Shown: positions 1-8,369 of the stretch, one piece after another
How the letters are laid out: each line of letters starts with the position of its first letter
Position numbering within the stretch: the stretch's first letter is position 1
NCBI GenBank assembly: GCA_024638395.1
Contig: JAHEKK010000006.1
Location: forward strand, 3,885-23,151
Length of the DNA stretch: 19,267 nt
Direction: 5' to 3'
Source of the DNA: Gemmatimonadota bacterium
Lineage (GTDB): Bacteria; Gemmatimonadota; Gemmatimonadetes; Longimicrobiales; Gaopeijiaceae
Notes under the pieces: model-generated
Databases searched by the model: none
What the model saw: the letters and a program-made list of their open reading frames with translations, nothing else
What the model was told of the DNA's origin: nothing
Program-made: the position numbers and the translations under genes

Positions 1-1095
1 CACCGCTGCCCACCAGTCCCCGTCGGCAGCCAGGCGGCGGTATTGACCCAGGCCGACCCACGGGTGGGCCTGATCGACGAGGGTCCAGTCGTGGAGCGAC
101 AACCAGAGAGAGAAGAGCAGCGGGCCCAGCGTGAAGAAGAGGAGGTGACCGGCCGAGGGCGCCAGGAACGCCCACGCCGTCAGATTGTCCCGGAGGATCC
201 GCGGTTGATCGGCCAACGACCTCAAGGACAGGATCAGAAAAGCCAGCAGCAGGGTCCCGAGGACGGCGGCTGCAGTGGGAATCAACACCGACGAAGTGGC
301 TTCGTAGCTGGGCCGGCCGAGGATGACGTCGTCCGTCGATGACACGCTGTAGGGCACTCCCTCCGCCTGTACCGAAACGGAGCCCGTGATCTCGGCGGGC
401 ACGGAGGCGGCAAGGGAGGAAGGCATGGTCCAGAGCTCTTCGCCGGCGATCAGGGCCTCCCGGGAAGCCCATGGCGACGATGCGGCGGCGGCGGCTTGCA
501 GGAGGCCCGCTCCGGCGCTGCGGGCGAGCTGGAACGACCGGACCGACTGAGCCAGGTGGTGTTCCGTGAGATCCCGGTGGCGCCCGTCCGCCCACACGTT
601 GGCCATGGTTCCTGCGGCCAGCGGCAGGACGGCCAGGGCGGTCAGGACCACGGCGGAGTCTCCTCGACCGGGCCTGGAGTCGCGCCCGGTGAGCAGCCAC
701 AGCGATGTCACCAGAAGGCCAAGGGCGATCCAACCGCCGGCGAGACTCGCCCGTTCGATTTGGAGGGTCTGAACCGAAAGGGTCGCGACCGGCCTCATTC
801 CACCCATGGGGTACGCGTGGGCGCGAACCATGCGGCCGCGGGCCTCCAGGGACGTGGCCGTGGGATCTACAGTGACCCGGCCCGGGAGCAGGGAGCCGAT
901 CGTTTGCTCGGCTTGGGTCCGGTCGTCGATGAGCTCCCACAGCGCGGCGGCCATGGCGGCCTCTTGTTGCGCCACCTCGAGGGTGGTCCGATGTACTGCC
1001 CGTTGAGCCAGGGCCAAGGTGAGGGCGCAGCCGGCGCCGGAGACCAGGAGCGCGGTCCGGAGCAGGCGGATTCGCGGCGTGTGCCCGAGGGTCAC
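1..1095 (-). CDS. MalF-type sugar ABC transporter permease with a long extra N-terminal membrane region (partial, 3' end off window)
   Basis: An open frame of 365 codons runs without a stop from a GTG at 1095 to the left edge. The GTG overlaps the stop of the solute-binding gene in a GTGA, so translation is probably coupled. Residues about 305-365 match the start of MalF/UgpA-type permeases: a first TM with 'AFLAPS' and 'LFSLWLS', then 'HDWTLVD' and 'WVGLGQYRRL'. The EAA loop that contacts the ATPase lies beyond the edge. Residues 1-300 are unusual for the family. I see hydrophobic segments at about 11-30, 119-136, 147-166 and 268-292, enclosing two polar stretches (about 31-118 and 167-267) that should both lie outside the membrane. 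The layout looks like two successive TM-ectodomain-TM modules fused in front of the permease. The role of the extension is unknown; sensing or binding-protein docking is a guess. A MalG-type partner probably follows off-window. Confidence 0.85.
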   Translation of the reverse strand, partial: MTLGHTPRIRLLRTALLVSGAGCALTLALAQRAVHRTTLEVAQQEAAMAAALWELIDDRTQAEQTIGSLLPGRVTVDPTATSLEARGRMVRAHAYPMGGMRPVATLSVQTLQIERASLAGGWIALGLLVTSLWLLTGRDSRPGRGDSAVVLTALAVLPLAAGTMANVWADGRHRDLTEHHLAQSVRSFQLARSAGAGLLQAAAAASSPWASREALIAGEELWTMPSSLAASVPAEITGSVSVQAEGVPYSVSSTDDVILGRPSYEATSSVLIPTAAAVLGTLLLAFLILSLRSLADQPRILRDNLTAWAFLAPSAGHLLFFTLGPLLFSLWLSLHDWTLVDQAHPWVGLGQYRRLAADGDWWAAV

Positions 1096-2390
1096 GGAGG
1101 CGTGCCTCTTCGGAGTTCGCCGTCGACGCGGAGGGCGACGTCCCGGGCGGCGTCTTCCAACGGGACGCCCTGGAGCAGGTGGCGGTCCATGATCTCGACG
1201 GCCAGGGCCTCCACTCGTCGGAAGTCACGAATCCGTGCCCCCCACGTCATGCGTGCTCCGGCCACCAGATCGAGAAAGGCCGCCTCGATTCCGGTTTCGT
1301 CCTGCGCAGCCATCTCGGCGGCGACGTCGGTGCGGGACGAGATGGCCAGGCCGGAGCCAGCCCGAATTCGCTGCGCGGTTGGAGAGGCCAGAAACGACGC
1401 CAGGTGAATCGCTCTCCGGCGGTCCTGAGCGTTGGGGGGGACGGCCCAACCGGACGCGTAGAGAACCGTGGTCGCACGGTCCTGACCCGGGGCGTGGGGG
1501 ACGGGCGCGACGTCCAGCTCCAGCGTTCCGTCTTCCACCATGTCCCGGAAGACCCGGAGGGTCCAGTGGCCCGACAACAGGAACGCCTGACCTCCCGATG
1601 CGAAGCGAGCCTCCCGGGCGGGATCGCCCTGTTGGAGGAACTGAGCGCCCGGTGTGAGCCCCTCCTCCACCAGTCCGGTGAGAAAGCGATAGGCCGATAG
1701 GGCCTCGGGGGCGTCCATGGCGCCGCTGGCCCGTAGGCCGTCATCCGTCAGGATGTCGCCGCCGGCGGACCATACGAAGGGGACCCACTGGTACAGATTG
1801 CGGGGGAAGTCGAAGCCGTAGACCTCGGGCCGGCCGTCCCCGTCGTCATCAAGAGTGGCCGCCTGGGCCGCGGCTGCGAACTGGTCCCAAGACCAACCGG
1901 ACACCCCGGGCGCCTCGACACCCGCCGCGGTGGCCACGTCCCGGTTCACGTAGATGATCATGGGGGTGAAGTCCTTCGGGAGGGCAAACAGCGCGTCTCC
2001 CCGTGCAAAGGCCTCCAGGACCTGTGGGAACACCAGATCGGGCTCGAACCCGATCCCCTGGAGAAAGGGGGACAGGTCCAACGCGAGTCCCCGGTCCACG
2101 AAGGTGGGGATGTCCGGGGCGTCCATGAGGTAGACGTCGGGTGGGTGGCCCGCGGCGATGGACGTGAGCAGGCGCTCCTCGTATCCGGTGGGGGCGGATT
2201 CCAGCAGGACGCGGGTGCCGGGGTTGGCCTCTTCGTACGCCCGGATGACGCGACTCTCCACGTCCAGCTCGTATCCCCCTGCCCACAGCGCCACGCGAAG
2301 GGTGTGGCCCGAGTCGGTTGCAGCGCATGCCGATAGGCCGAGCATGGTCAGCAGAGCGAGGGGAGGCAGACGCCGCCGTGGCATGATCAT
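1092..2390 (-). CDS. ABC transporter solute-binding lipoprotein, family 1 (MalE/UgpB-like)
   Basis: A 432-residue extracytoplasmic binding protein for a sugar or oligosaccharide importer. The N-terminus has arginines, a hydrophobic stretch and a lipobox (LSAC, Cys22), so it is probably a membrane-anchored lipoprotein. The rest reads as a family 1 solute-binding protein: 'TLRVALWAGGYE' at the start of the mature part, 'YEEANPGTRV', 'PDVYLMDAP', 'YVNRDV', 'GWSWDQFAAAAQA' and 'AFLLSGHWTL'. Its length is usual for the family. The ATG overlaps the ATPase stop (ATGA); a second ATG two codons later is also possible. The neighbours (ATPase upstream, permease downstream) confirm the transporter. The ligand cannot be read from sequence, but the glycosidase in the same operon suggests an oligosaccharide or a glycosylated small molecule. 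Confidence 0.93.
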   Translation of the reverse strand: MIMPRRRLPPLALLTMLGLSACAATDSGHTLRVALWAGGYELDVESRVIRAYEEANPGTRVLLESAPTGYEERLLTSIAAGHPPDVYLMDAPDIPTFVDRGLALDLSPFLQGIGFEPDLVFPQVLEAFARGDALFALPKDFTPMIIYVNRDVATAAGVEAPGVSGWSWDQFAAAAQAATLDDDGDGRPEVYGFDFPRNLYQWVPFVWSAGGDILTDDGLRASGAMDAPEALSAYRFLTGLVEEGLTPGAQFLQQGDPAREARFASGGQAFLLSGHWTLRVFRDMVEDGTLELDVAPVPHAPGQDRATTVLYASGWAVPPNAQDRRRAIHLASFLASPTAQRIRAGSGLAISSRTDVAAEMAAQDETGIEAAFLDLVAGARMTWGARIRDFRRVEALAVEIMDRHLLQGVPLEDAARDVALRVDGELRRGTPP

Positions 2391-3511
2391 GACGAGGCCT
2401 TGTGGGGCGTGGGAGCATCCGGCCAGCGCACCCCCGTGGGGTCGAAGAGGTGGCAGCGGTTCCAGTCGATTCCGACCTCGATCGATTCGCCCGTCATGAA
2501 GGTCTCGGACGGGCCGGCCCGTAGGGTCCAGCCACGCCCGCCAGAGGGAAGTCCCGGTGGAAGGGCGAGGTGGACGATCGTCTCGCTCCCCAACGCTTCG
2601 ACCCGGGTCACCTCTGCCACGAAATCACCCGCCCGTCCTATGGCGCGCGACAGTCCTTCGGGTCGCACGGCCAGGGTGCCCGGCCCGTCCGCCCAGGGGC
2701 GGGCCACCTCGACAGGCCCCCACCGCAGGCGGCCTCCGCCGCCCGGGGCGAGGGCCGCACGGTTGATCGCCGGTGTACCGATGAACCCCGCCACGAAGAG
2801 GTTGGCCGGCGAGTGGTAGATCGCTTCCGGGGTTCCGATCTGTTGCAGCGTGCCACGGTCCAGGATCGCGATGCGCTGTCCCAGGGACATGGCCTCCATC
2901 TGGTCGTGGGTGACGAAGACCATCGTCGTGCCCAGCCTGCGGTGGAGGGAAGCGATCTCGTCCCGCGTCTTGATGCGCAGGCCGGCGTCCAGGTTCGACA
3001 GCGGCTCGTCGAGGAGGAAGACGCCCGGCTCACGAACCAGCGCCCTCCCCAGAGCCACCCGTTGCTGTTGGCCCCCGGAGAGCTGTCCCGGCCGCCGCTC
3101 CAGCAGGTCGGCCAGCTCCAGGGTTTGGGCGGTGGCCGAGACCTTCCGGTTGATGTCTCCCTTGTCGAGGCCACGGGATTTCAGTCCGAAGCCCAGGTTC
3201 TGGGCGACCGTCATGTGGGGGTAGAGGGCGTAGCTCTGGAAGACCATCGCGACGTCACGGGCCGCTGGGGGCAGTTCGTTGACCACCACGCCGCCGATCT
3301 CCACCGTACCCGCCGTAGGGTGCTCCAGGCCGGCGATGAGGCGCAGAAGGGTGCTCTTCCCGCATCCCGACGGACCGAGTAGCACCAGCAGCTCGCCGGG
3401 ACGCACGTCCAGGTCGAGGCCCCGGATCACGGGTGTGTCTCCGAACCGCTTTTCGATTCCCCGGAGCTCGATGCGGCGCGCCTTCTTTCCCGACTCCGGG
3501 ACGCTACTCAT
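2387..3511 (-). CDS. Sugar ABC transporter ATP-binding protein (MalK/UgpC/MsmX type)
   Basis: A 374-residue cytoplasmic ATPase that powers the importer encoded downstream. All nucleotide-binding motifs are present: Walker A GPSGCGKST (residues 46-54), Q-loop in 'VFQSYALYPHMTV' (about 90-102), signature LSGGQQQR (144-151), Walker B VFLLDEP (164-170), D-loop 'SNLDA', and H-loop 'VTHDQMEAMSL' (His202). 'GTPEAIYHSPANLFVAGFIGTPAIN' marks the change to the C-terminal TOBE/OB-fold regulatory region typical of the MalK/UgpC group. The length is normal. The start at 3511 overlaps the end of the glycosidase gene by 8 bases. ATPases of this group often serve several permeases, so it may not be dedicated to this one. 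Confidence 0.95.
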   Translation of the reverse strand: MSSVPESGKKARRIELRGIEKRFGDTPVIRGLDLDVRPGELLVLLGPSGCGKSTLLRLIAGLEHPTAGTVEIGGVVVNELPPAARDVAMVFQSYALYPHMTVAQNLGFGLKSRGLDKGDINRKVSATAQTLELADLLERRPGQLSGGQQQRVALGRALVREPGVFLLDEPLSNLDAGLRIKTRDEIASLHRRLGTTMVFVTHDQMEAMSLGQRIAILDRGTLQQIGTPEAIYHSPANLFVAGFIGTPAINRAALAPGGGGRLRWGPVEVARPWADGPGTLAVRPEGLSRAIGRAGDFVAEVTRVEALGSETIVHLALPPGLPSGGRGWTLRAGPSETFMTGESIEVGIDWNRCHLFDPTGVRWPDAPTPHKASS

Positions 3512-5924
3512 GAGGCATGTCGTCCCACGTCACGGAGATGGGCTTTCCCCGGGGCGTTTCCCAGGTCCTGCCGTCGACATGGAGCCGCGAGGCCGACCCG
3601 GAGACCTCCACGTGGACCCTGCGGCCCCTGAGGACGACGGGACCGGTGAAGACGCCGGGTAGCTCATGGGGGAGGGGGTGTACCGAAACGCCCTCCTCAC
3701 CCACGTGAAGCCCGGCGAACCCCCGAATGAGAAGGTCGAGCACCCAGGAATGCTGGTAGTCGTCGATGCCGCGGAAGTAACAGGGCCGTCCCGAGTAGGG
3801 GTTGTAGTGCTCGAAGCAGTTGGGGCGGGCCGGATCCCCATCGTCGAACATCATGCGGACGAAGCGTATGAGGATCTCCACGCCGAGGACGCCGGCCCGT
3901 TCGTTCCCCGCGAGCCACCGGCGGAGAAGCCCCTCGGTCAGGTGGCTGGTGGTCATGGGCCAGACGCGGCCGTTCCAGGGGCAATTGCGGCGGACTCCCT
4001 TCCACAGGCCTTCCGCGCTGAAGTGGGGATCGTCAGCGCTGGACGATGGGATGGGGAAGGGTGTGCCGAAGGTGTGAGGGTCTTCAAGGTGATCGAGGAG
4101 GCGACTGCACTGTTCCGTGGTCGTGAGGTCCGTGAGCAGGGGATAGAATCCCACGGCCGCCTTCACGTCCGTCCGTCGTCCGCTGGCACCGTCCACGTCC
4201 GTGAACAGGCCGGCCTCCGGAGACCACATCCGGCTTTGGATGGCCTTCCCGGTTCGTTCTGCTGCCGCCTTCCAGCCGGCAACCGCGTCCTCGGTGCCGC
4301 ACTCCGAAGCCATCCACTCCAGGGCCCGGAAGAGCTGGTAGGCGTATACCGTCACGTCGACCCCCTTCAAGCGGAGCCTGGGAAGCCACTCATTGACGTC
4401 GGCCTCGGGGTCGACGGTCACGTACCGGGACATGTACTCCTGGCCGGTCTCGTAGTGGTTCACCACGGTGAACATCCCGGACCCTTCAGGATCCCTCTCC
4501 CGGATCATCCACTCGCCAAAGCGGGAGAGGCCCTCGTAGGCCCGCCGGAGCCGACCCCGGTCCGGATGGATGGCATGCACGGCCCGGACGGCATCACCCC
4601 AATTTGCGTGGTAGTAGTCCGTGCCGGTGAGGTGGTTTGGGTAGAGCCTCCCGTGGAGGGAGCCGTCGGGCTTCTGGTTCTCCAGAAAGTTGAGAATGGA
4701 CCCCCAGGCCTCGGCCCCTCCGGCGCGCCACCTCATTTCCAGCATATGGCACTGGGCCGAGTACGTGATGGGCATGTGGAAGTATTCGATGCCTTCGGCG
4801 ATGGCGGCGTTCCCGATGAAGGGCCACACCCCTTCGATCCGGTTCAGACCGAGCCCGAAGATGCGGGCGCCGAAGTACTGGTCCAGATGGGGGTCCCCCG
4901 TGGCAAAGTCGGGAAACGAGGACCAGTACGAACTCCAGTCGGTGGGCGGCCGCGGGCCCCGTGCACGGCAAGTCGGCCGGAGCGTCATGCGGAGCCTGAC
5001 GCATTGCCCACGTTCTGCAGTCGGTTCAGGGGCCTCGGTGCCGAGGTCGTGCGACGCGTTCGGCGCCTGGCCCAGGGCCGTGCGTACCGATCCCCAGATC
5101 CAGGGCGGAACATCGGCCGCGGTGCCCGGAGGGCCGCCAGGCCCATTGCGGGCACTGGCCTCGGCAAACGGGGTCAGGGCCCAATGGGGCGTGGCTCGCC
5201 CCTGTGATGGAACCACGCACACATCGATATCCCCTGCCGGGCTTCCGTCCGGCTCGACGAAGAGCTGGCAGCGGACCTCCATGGACTCGCCCTTCCGGTC
5301 GGTGACCCGGCGGGTCCACGTCAATCGGTCGCCGTCGGCCGAGAGCCCTTCCGTGTCACGGGCAGGTTGTGCCGTATAGGCGACGACCGACTGGACGCCG
5401 AGGGTGGCGGGCAGGTACCAGATGGACTCGACGATGCCATCCGGCAATACCCTCCGCTCCTCCAGAACCGTGAGGGCGGAGGGTCTCAAGGGAGTAGGGC
5501 CCGGGGCCGGGTGGCCCTTCGGACTCTCGGTATCGAAGCCCGCTCCACCCTCGTGGGCGAGGGGCTGCCATTCCACCCGCAACCGGTCGGGACGCCACGC
5601 CGTGGGGCCCGGCGGCAGGCGGCGGATGGGGATCTCGACCCCGTCCCCATCCAAGAGGACTACGCTGAACAAGGGCCCGAGTTCGTAGTGGAGCACGTGG
5701 GCGGGATCCCAGAACCCGGGGTGATCGAACCACTTGGGGAAGGGCGGCGCCCAGATTATCCCGTCCAGCCCGGAAAGCACCCACTTGTCGGGCCGCGCCA
5801 GAGACGACATCCGGTCGGCAGGCCCACGAGGCGAGCCGACCGGGGGGCCGTGCGTGGCCTCCGATGAGGCACGGTCCGAACCGATGGGTGCGGGGTGTCC
5901 GGATGAAGTCCCAGGTCCGGCCAT
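3504..5924 (-). CDS. Cytoplasmic glycoside hydrolase of the GH63/GH37-like (alpha/alpha)6-barrel group
   Basis: About 806 residues from the ATG at 5924. No signal peptide is visible, so it probably acts on substrate imported by the downstream ABC transporter. Residues about 40-320 are beta-rich (N-terminal sandwich), about 340-745 form a helical barrel, and a short beta domain closes the protein. Barrel landmarks are 'WGSILNFLENQKPDGSLHG', 'YYHANWGDAVRA', 'RERDPEGSG', 'NHYETGQEYMSRY' (about 489-501), 'NCPWNGRVWPMTTSH' and 'FEHYNPYSG' (Glu about 705, likely catalytic base by analogy with GH63/GH37). 'ETGQEYMSR' sits where trehalase-like enzymes have an 'ESGWDxSxR' motif carrying the acid Asp, here replaced by Glu (about 496). 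The start is uncertain: the frame opens at a TTG at 5966, and an ATG at 5810 just before 'SSLARPDKW' would remove a low-complexity N-terminus. The substrate is unknown; alpha-glucosides, trehalose or mannosyl/glucosylglycerate are possible. The gene lies about 80 bases after the last cytochrome gene on the same strand. Confidence 0.85.
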   Translation of the reverse strand: MAGPGTSSGHPAPIGSDRASSEATHGPPVGSPRGPADRMSSLARPDKWVLSGLDGIIWAPPFPKWFDHPGFWDPAHVLHYELGPLFSVVLLDGDGVEIPIRRLPPGPTAWRPDRLRVEWQPLAHEGGAGFDTESPKGHPAPGPTPLRPSALTVLEERRVLPDGIVESIWYLPATLGVQSVVAYTAQPARDTEGLSADGDRLTWTRRVTDRKGESMEVRCQLFVEPDGSPAGDIDVCVVPSQGRATPHWALTPFAEASARNGPGGPPGTAADVPPWIWGSVRTALGQAPNASHDLGTEAPEPTAERGQCVRLRMTLRPTCRARGPRPPTDWSSYWSSFPDFATGDPHLDQYFGARIFGLGLNRIEGVWPFIGNAAIAEGIEYFHMPITYSAQCHMLEMRWRAGGAEAWGSILNFLENQKPDGSLHGRLYPNHLTGTDYYHANWGDAVRAVHAIHPDRGRLRRAYEGLSRFGEWMIRERDPEGSGMFTVVNHYETGQEYMSRYVTVDPEADVNEWLPRLRLKGVDVTVYAYQLFRALEWMASECGTEDAVAGWKAAAERTGKAIQSRMWSPEAGLFTDVDGASGRRTDVKAAVGFYPLLTDLTTTEQCSRLLDHLEDPHTFGTPFPIPSSSADDPHFSAEGLWKGVRRNCPWNGRVWPMTTSHLTEGLLRRWLAGNERAGVLGVEILIRFVRMMFDDGDPARPNCFEHYNPYSGRPCYFRGIDDYQHSWVLDLLIRGFAGLHVGEEGVSVHPLPHELPGVFTGPVVLRGRRVHVEVSGSASRLHVDGRTWETPRGKPISVTWDDMPHE

Positions 5925-6005
5925 GGCTCCAGGCTCTCGGGGCAACGGTGGGTGGGGCGACGGCAAGGTACGTGACCCTTCCGGTGTTCCACACCCCGGA
6001 GCCGG

Positions 6006-7157
6006 CTACGTCCCTCCGACGCCGTCCGGAATATCCGAATGGCACGCGCTACAACGGATCGGCGCCGTCCATGCGTGAGCGTCGTGACACGACTGACAAC
6101 CCTCGACGTCGGCGTGCTCGTCACGGTGGAACGGCGACTCTTCCGCCGGCTCGTCATGACAACCGGCGCTCGTACACGTTTCGAAGGCCATCGAGGGATC
6201 AGCCTGTGTGTGAGGTTTGTGGCAACTCCCACATGCGGCTTCGTGACCTGTTTCTTCTACCTCGAACCGGGTGATCACGTCTTCCATCTCGTGGCAGCTC
6301 TGGCATTCGTCGGCGCCGGGCCGCAAGCGCCCGAAGGATGCCACTCGATCTGCGTTTTCTTCTACGGGAGCCGTGAATTGGTGACACATGGTGCAGTGGA
6401 TCGCCAACGTGTCGGAACTCATACCGTTCAACTGGACCGAGGTCGTCTCGGAGGCGTGACAATCCGACTGACCGCACGTTTCCCGGGTCGGGACGAACCG
6501 ATGAACCTGTGCTCCGTGGCAGCTGACGCACTGGAGGTCGCGCATGGGCAGGGAGTCGGATTCCAGATGTACCCGGTGACCTGCCGTCGCCGAGATGCGC
6601 TGCCAGGTGCTGTCCGGGTCGGCGACGATGTGACAGGATGCGCAGACTTGGTTCGCCACTGGATTATGGGGACTGATTGCCCCCGGCCTCTCAGCGACCC
6701 ACAAATAGAGCTGTCGGGCGCTCTCGCTGATCTTCTGAGTGTGGCAATCGTGACAGTTGAGTTCCGAGTGCTCGCTCATGTTGAATCGCTCGAAGGCGTC
6801 GTCCATGACGTGACAACTCGTGCAGAAATCGTTGGAATGCTGCATGTAGTTCCAGGTCGACGTCCCAGACCAAGCTCCCACCAGAACCACACCGGCGAGG
6901 AACAACCCGACGGTTGCCTGTGCCGGGCGGCTGCTACCACGGAGTCTCTCCCAGATCGGTCGGCGGTTGCGGATCGTCCAGATGGCCAGGGCGGTGCCCA
7001 AGAGGACTCCCACGATGGCACCCATGATCTGAACGGATTGAGGAACCTGGAATAGCCAGCGGGAAACCCGCGTTACGTTCCGCAGCGTCGAGGGCAACGT
7101 GTCCGGAACGGTCTGGAGCCCCGCCGTCAAGGCGGGGAAGAGCCCAAAGGCCGTCAA
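6006..7157 (-). CDS. NapC-like membrane-anchored multiheme cytochrome c (11 haem motifs)
   Basis: 383 residues. Two hydrophobic segments (about 41-61 and 81-99) precede a periplasmic domain holding nine CXXCH motifs and two CX4CH motifs (CGQSDCH at 228 and CTSAGCH at 328), 11 in all. The first pair, 'FCTSCHVMDDAFERFNMSEH...CHDCH', resembles NapC/NirT/NrfH quinol dehydrogenases, where a Met after the first motif can be a haem ligand. Only the first part fits that family; the rest is a longer haem array. The ATG overlaps the cytochrome b stop (ATGA), so the two are probably made together. Likely role: electron exchange between the membrane bc module and periplasmic cytochromes, possibly with its own quinol contact. 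Haem count is from motifs; CX4CH attachment is inferred. Confidence 0.9.
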   Translation of the reverse strand: MTAFGLFPALTAGLQTVPDTLPSTLRNVTRVSRWLFQVPQSVQIMGAIVGVLLGTALAIWTIRNRRPIWERLRGSSRPAQATVGLFLAGVVLVGAWSGTSTWNYMQHSNDFCTSCHVMDDAFERFNMSEHSELNCHDCHTQKISESARQLYLWVAERPGAISPHNPVANQVCASCHIVADPDSTWQRISATAGHRVHLESDSLPMRDLQCVSCHGAQVHRFVPTRETCGQSDCHASETTSVQLNGMSSDTLAIHCTMCHQFTAPVEENADRVASFGRLRPGADECQSCHEMEDVITRFEVEETGHEAACGSCHKPHTQADPSMAFETCTSAGCHDEPAEESPFHRDEHADVEGCQSCHDAHAWTAPIRCSACHSDIPDGVGGT

Positions 7158-8362
7158 CTGTCTGCCTCCTCGATTGCCAACCCCAGTGCTCGAAACGCCG
7201 CGGACCGGCCGTCGATCGAGACCGGGGCTGCGGACACTGCCTCAGCGGGCGGCTCATCCTGGCTGGAAGGTACCTCTTCCGTATACCCGAGATACGTCAG
7301 GAACAAAATGAAGGCCAGAGTGCCATACACTCCCCACGTCCACACCTTCCTGTGACGTCCCTGGTCGTCCGGCCGGTCCAGGAACGGAACAAGCAGCAGG
7401 ACCAAGCCCAACAACCCGAAGCCGAGGACACCCACGAGCTCGCCTTCGATGCCCAGGATCTCGGCAGGCAGGTACTTGAGGCTCTGGAACATGAACATGA
7501 AATACCACTCCGGCTTGATTCCGGCAGGAGCGGGAGCAAACGGATCCGCTTTCTCTCCCAGATGAGCTGGAAAGAATGCCGCCATGGACGCGAGGACCAT
7601 GATGGCACACAGCCAGCCGACGAAGTCCCGGAGCAGGAAGTTGGGGAAGAAGGGAATGCTACCCCTCGAACTACCCTGCCTCTCGACACTGGGTGGGACG
7701 CTCATCCCGTGCTTCTGTACCATCACGACATGGAAGCTGATGAGGAGGAAGGCTATGGCGGGCAGCACCGAGACGTGAAGGGCGTAGAATCGAGTGAGCG
7801 TTGCCCCGGTGACCTCATCGCCTCCTCTCAGCATGGTCCTGATGACGGGCCCGACCACGGGCACGACGCCGGGAATCTCCGTGCCCACTTGGGTCGCGAA
7901 GTAGGCCAATTCGTTCCATGGAAGCAGATATCCGGTGAACCCGAGCCCGAGGCAGGTTGCGAAGAGTGCCACTCCCGAGAGCCAAGTCAGCTCCCGTGGT
8001 GCCCTGTAGGCGCGGAGGAGCAGCACGCTGAACATGTGGAGGAAGACCACGAAGATCATGAGGTTCGCGCCCCATGAGTGGATCGATCGGATCAGCCACC
8101 CGAATCGAACCTGGGCCATGAGAAACTGAACGGATTCGAACGCCCCTTCGGCGGAAGGTCGGTAGTAGAAGAGGAGCAGTATTCCGGTGGCGACCTGGAG
8201 CATGAAGAGAAAGACGAGCATTCCCCCCAGGTAGTACCAGATCGAATGTTTGTGCACCGGCACCTGCTTCTTCCGGGCCAGGGGCATGACGAGCCCCATG
8301 AAACCGGTCCGATCCTCGAACCAGTCAAGCACCTTGCCCACCGCGGCTCGAAGCCGATGCAT
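7154..8362 (-). CDS. Cytochrome b of a bc/b6f-type complex (b6 and subunit IV fused)
   Basis: 402 residues. Residues about 1-220 match cytochrome b6: 'VQVATG'-like segment, 'FYYRP', 'GWLIRSIHSWGANLM', 'GFTGYLLPWNE' and 'TLTRFYALHVSVLP'. The four b-haem histidines are His95, His109, His196 and His211. The second pair has 14 residues between the histidines, the b6-type spacing, not the 13 of bc1. Residues about 235-360 match subunit IV, with the Qo-site motif PEWYF (284-288). The N-terminal position that carries the covalent-haem cysteine in b6 (before 'LGG') is Tyr44, so an extra c-type haem on this protein is not expected. A soluble tail of about 40 residues has no haem motif. It lies directly after the Rieske gene, 7 bases apart. 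Role: quinol oxidation or reduction in the cytoplasmic membrane. Confidence 0.95.
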   Translation of the reverse strand: MHRLRAAVGKVLDWFEDRTGFMGLVMPLARKKQVPVHKHSIWYYLGGMLVFLFMLQVATGILLLFYYRPSAEGAFESVQFLMAQVRFGWLIRSIHSWGANLMIFVVFLHMFSVLLLRAYRAPRELTWLSGVALFATCLGLGFTGYLLPWNELAYFATQVGTEIPGVVPVVGPVIRTMLRGGDEVTGATLTRFYALHVSVLPAIAFLLISFHVVMVQKHGMSVPPSVERQGSSRGSIPFFPNFLLRDFVGWLCAIMVLASMAAFFPAHLGEKADPFAPAPAGIKPEWYFMFMFQSLKYLPAEILGIEGELVGVLGFGLLGLVLLLVPFLDRPDDQGRHRKVWTWGVYGTLAFILFLTYLGYTEEVPSSQDEPPAEAVSAAPVSIDGRSAAFRALGLAIEEADS

Positions 8363-8369
8363 TTTCCCG

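Noticed and set aside
496..1407. 303-residue plus-strand open frame
   Set aside because: It is antisense to the permease and binding protein; low-complexity Arg/Gly/Gln composition.
3666..5207. 513-residue plus-strand open frame
   Set aside because: It is antisense to the glycoside hydrolase and shows no domain pattern.
5985..6003. Possible terminator hairpin between the cytochrome and glycosidase genes
   Set aside because: Only a 5-base stem with a bulge and no T-run; too weak to call.
6039..7055. 338-residue plus-strand open frame
   Set aside because: It is antisense to the 11-haem cytochrome with its regular haem motifs.
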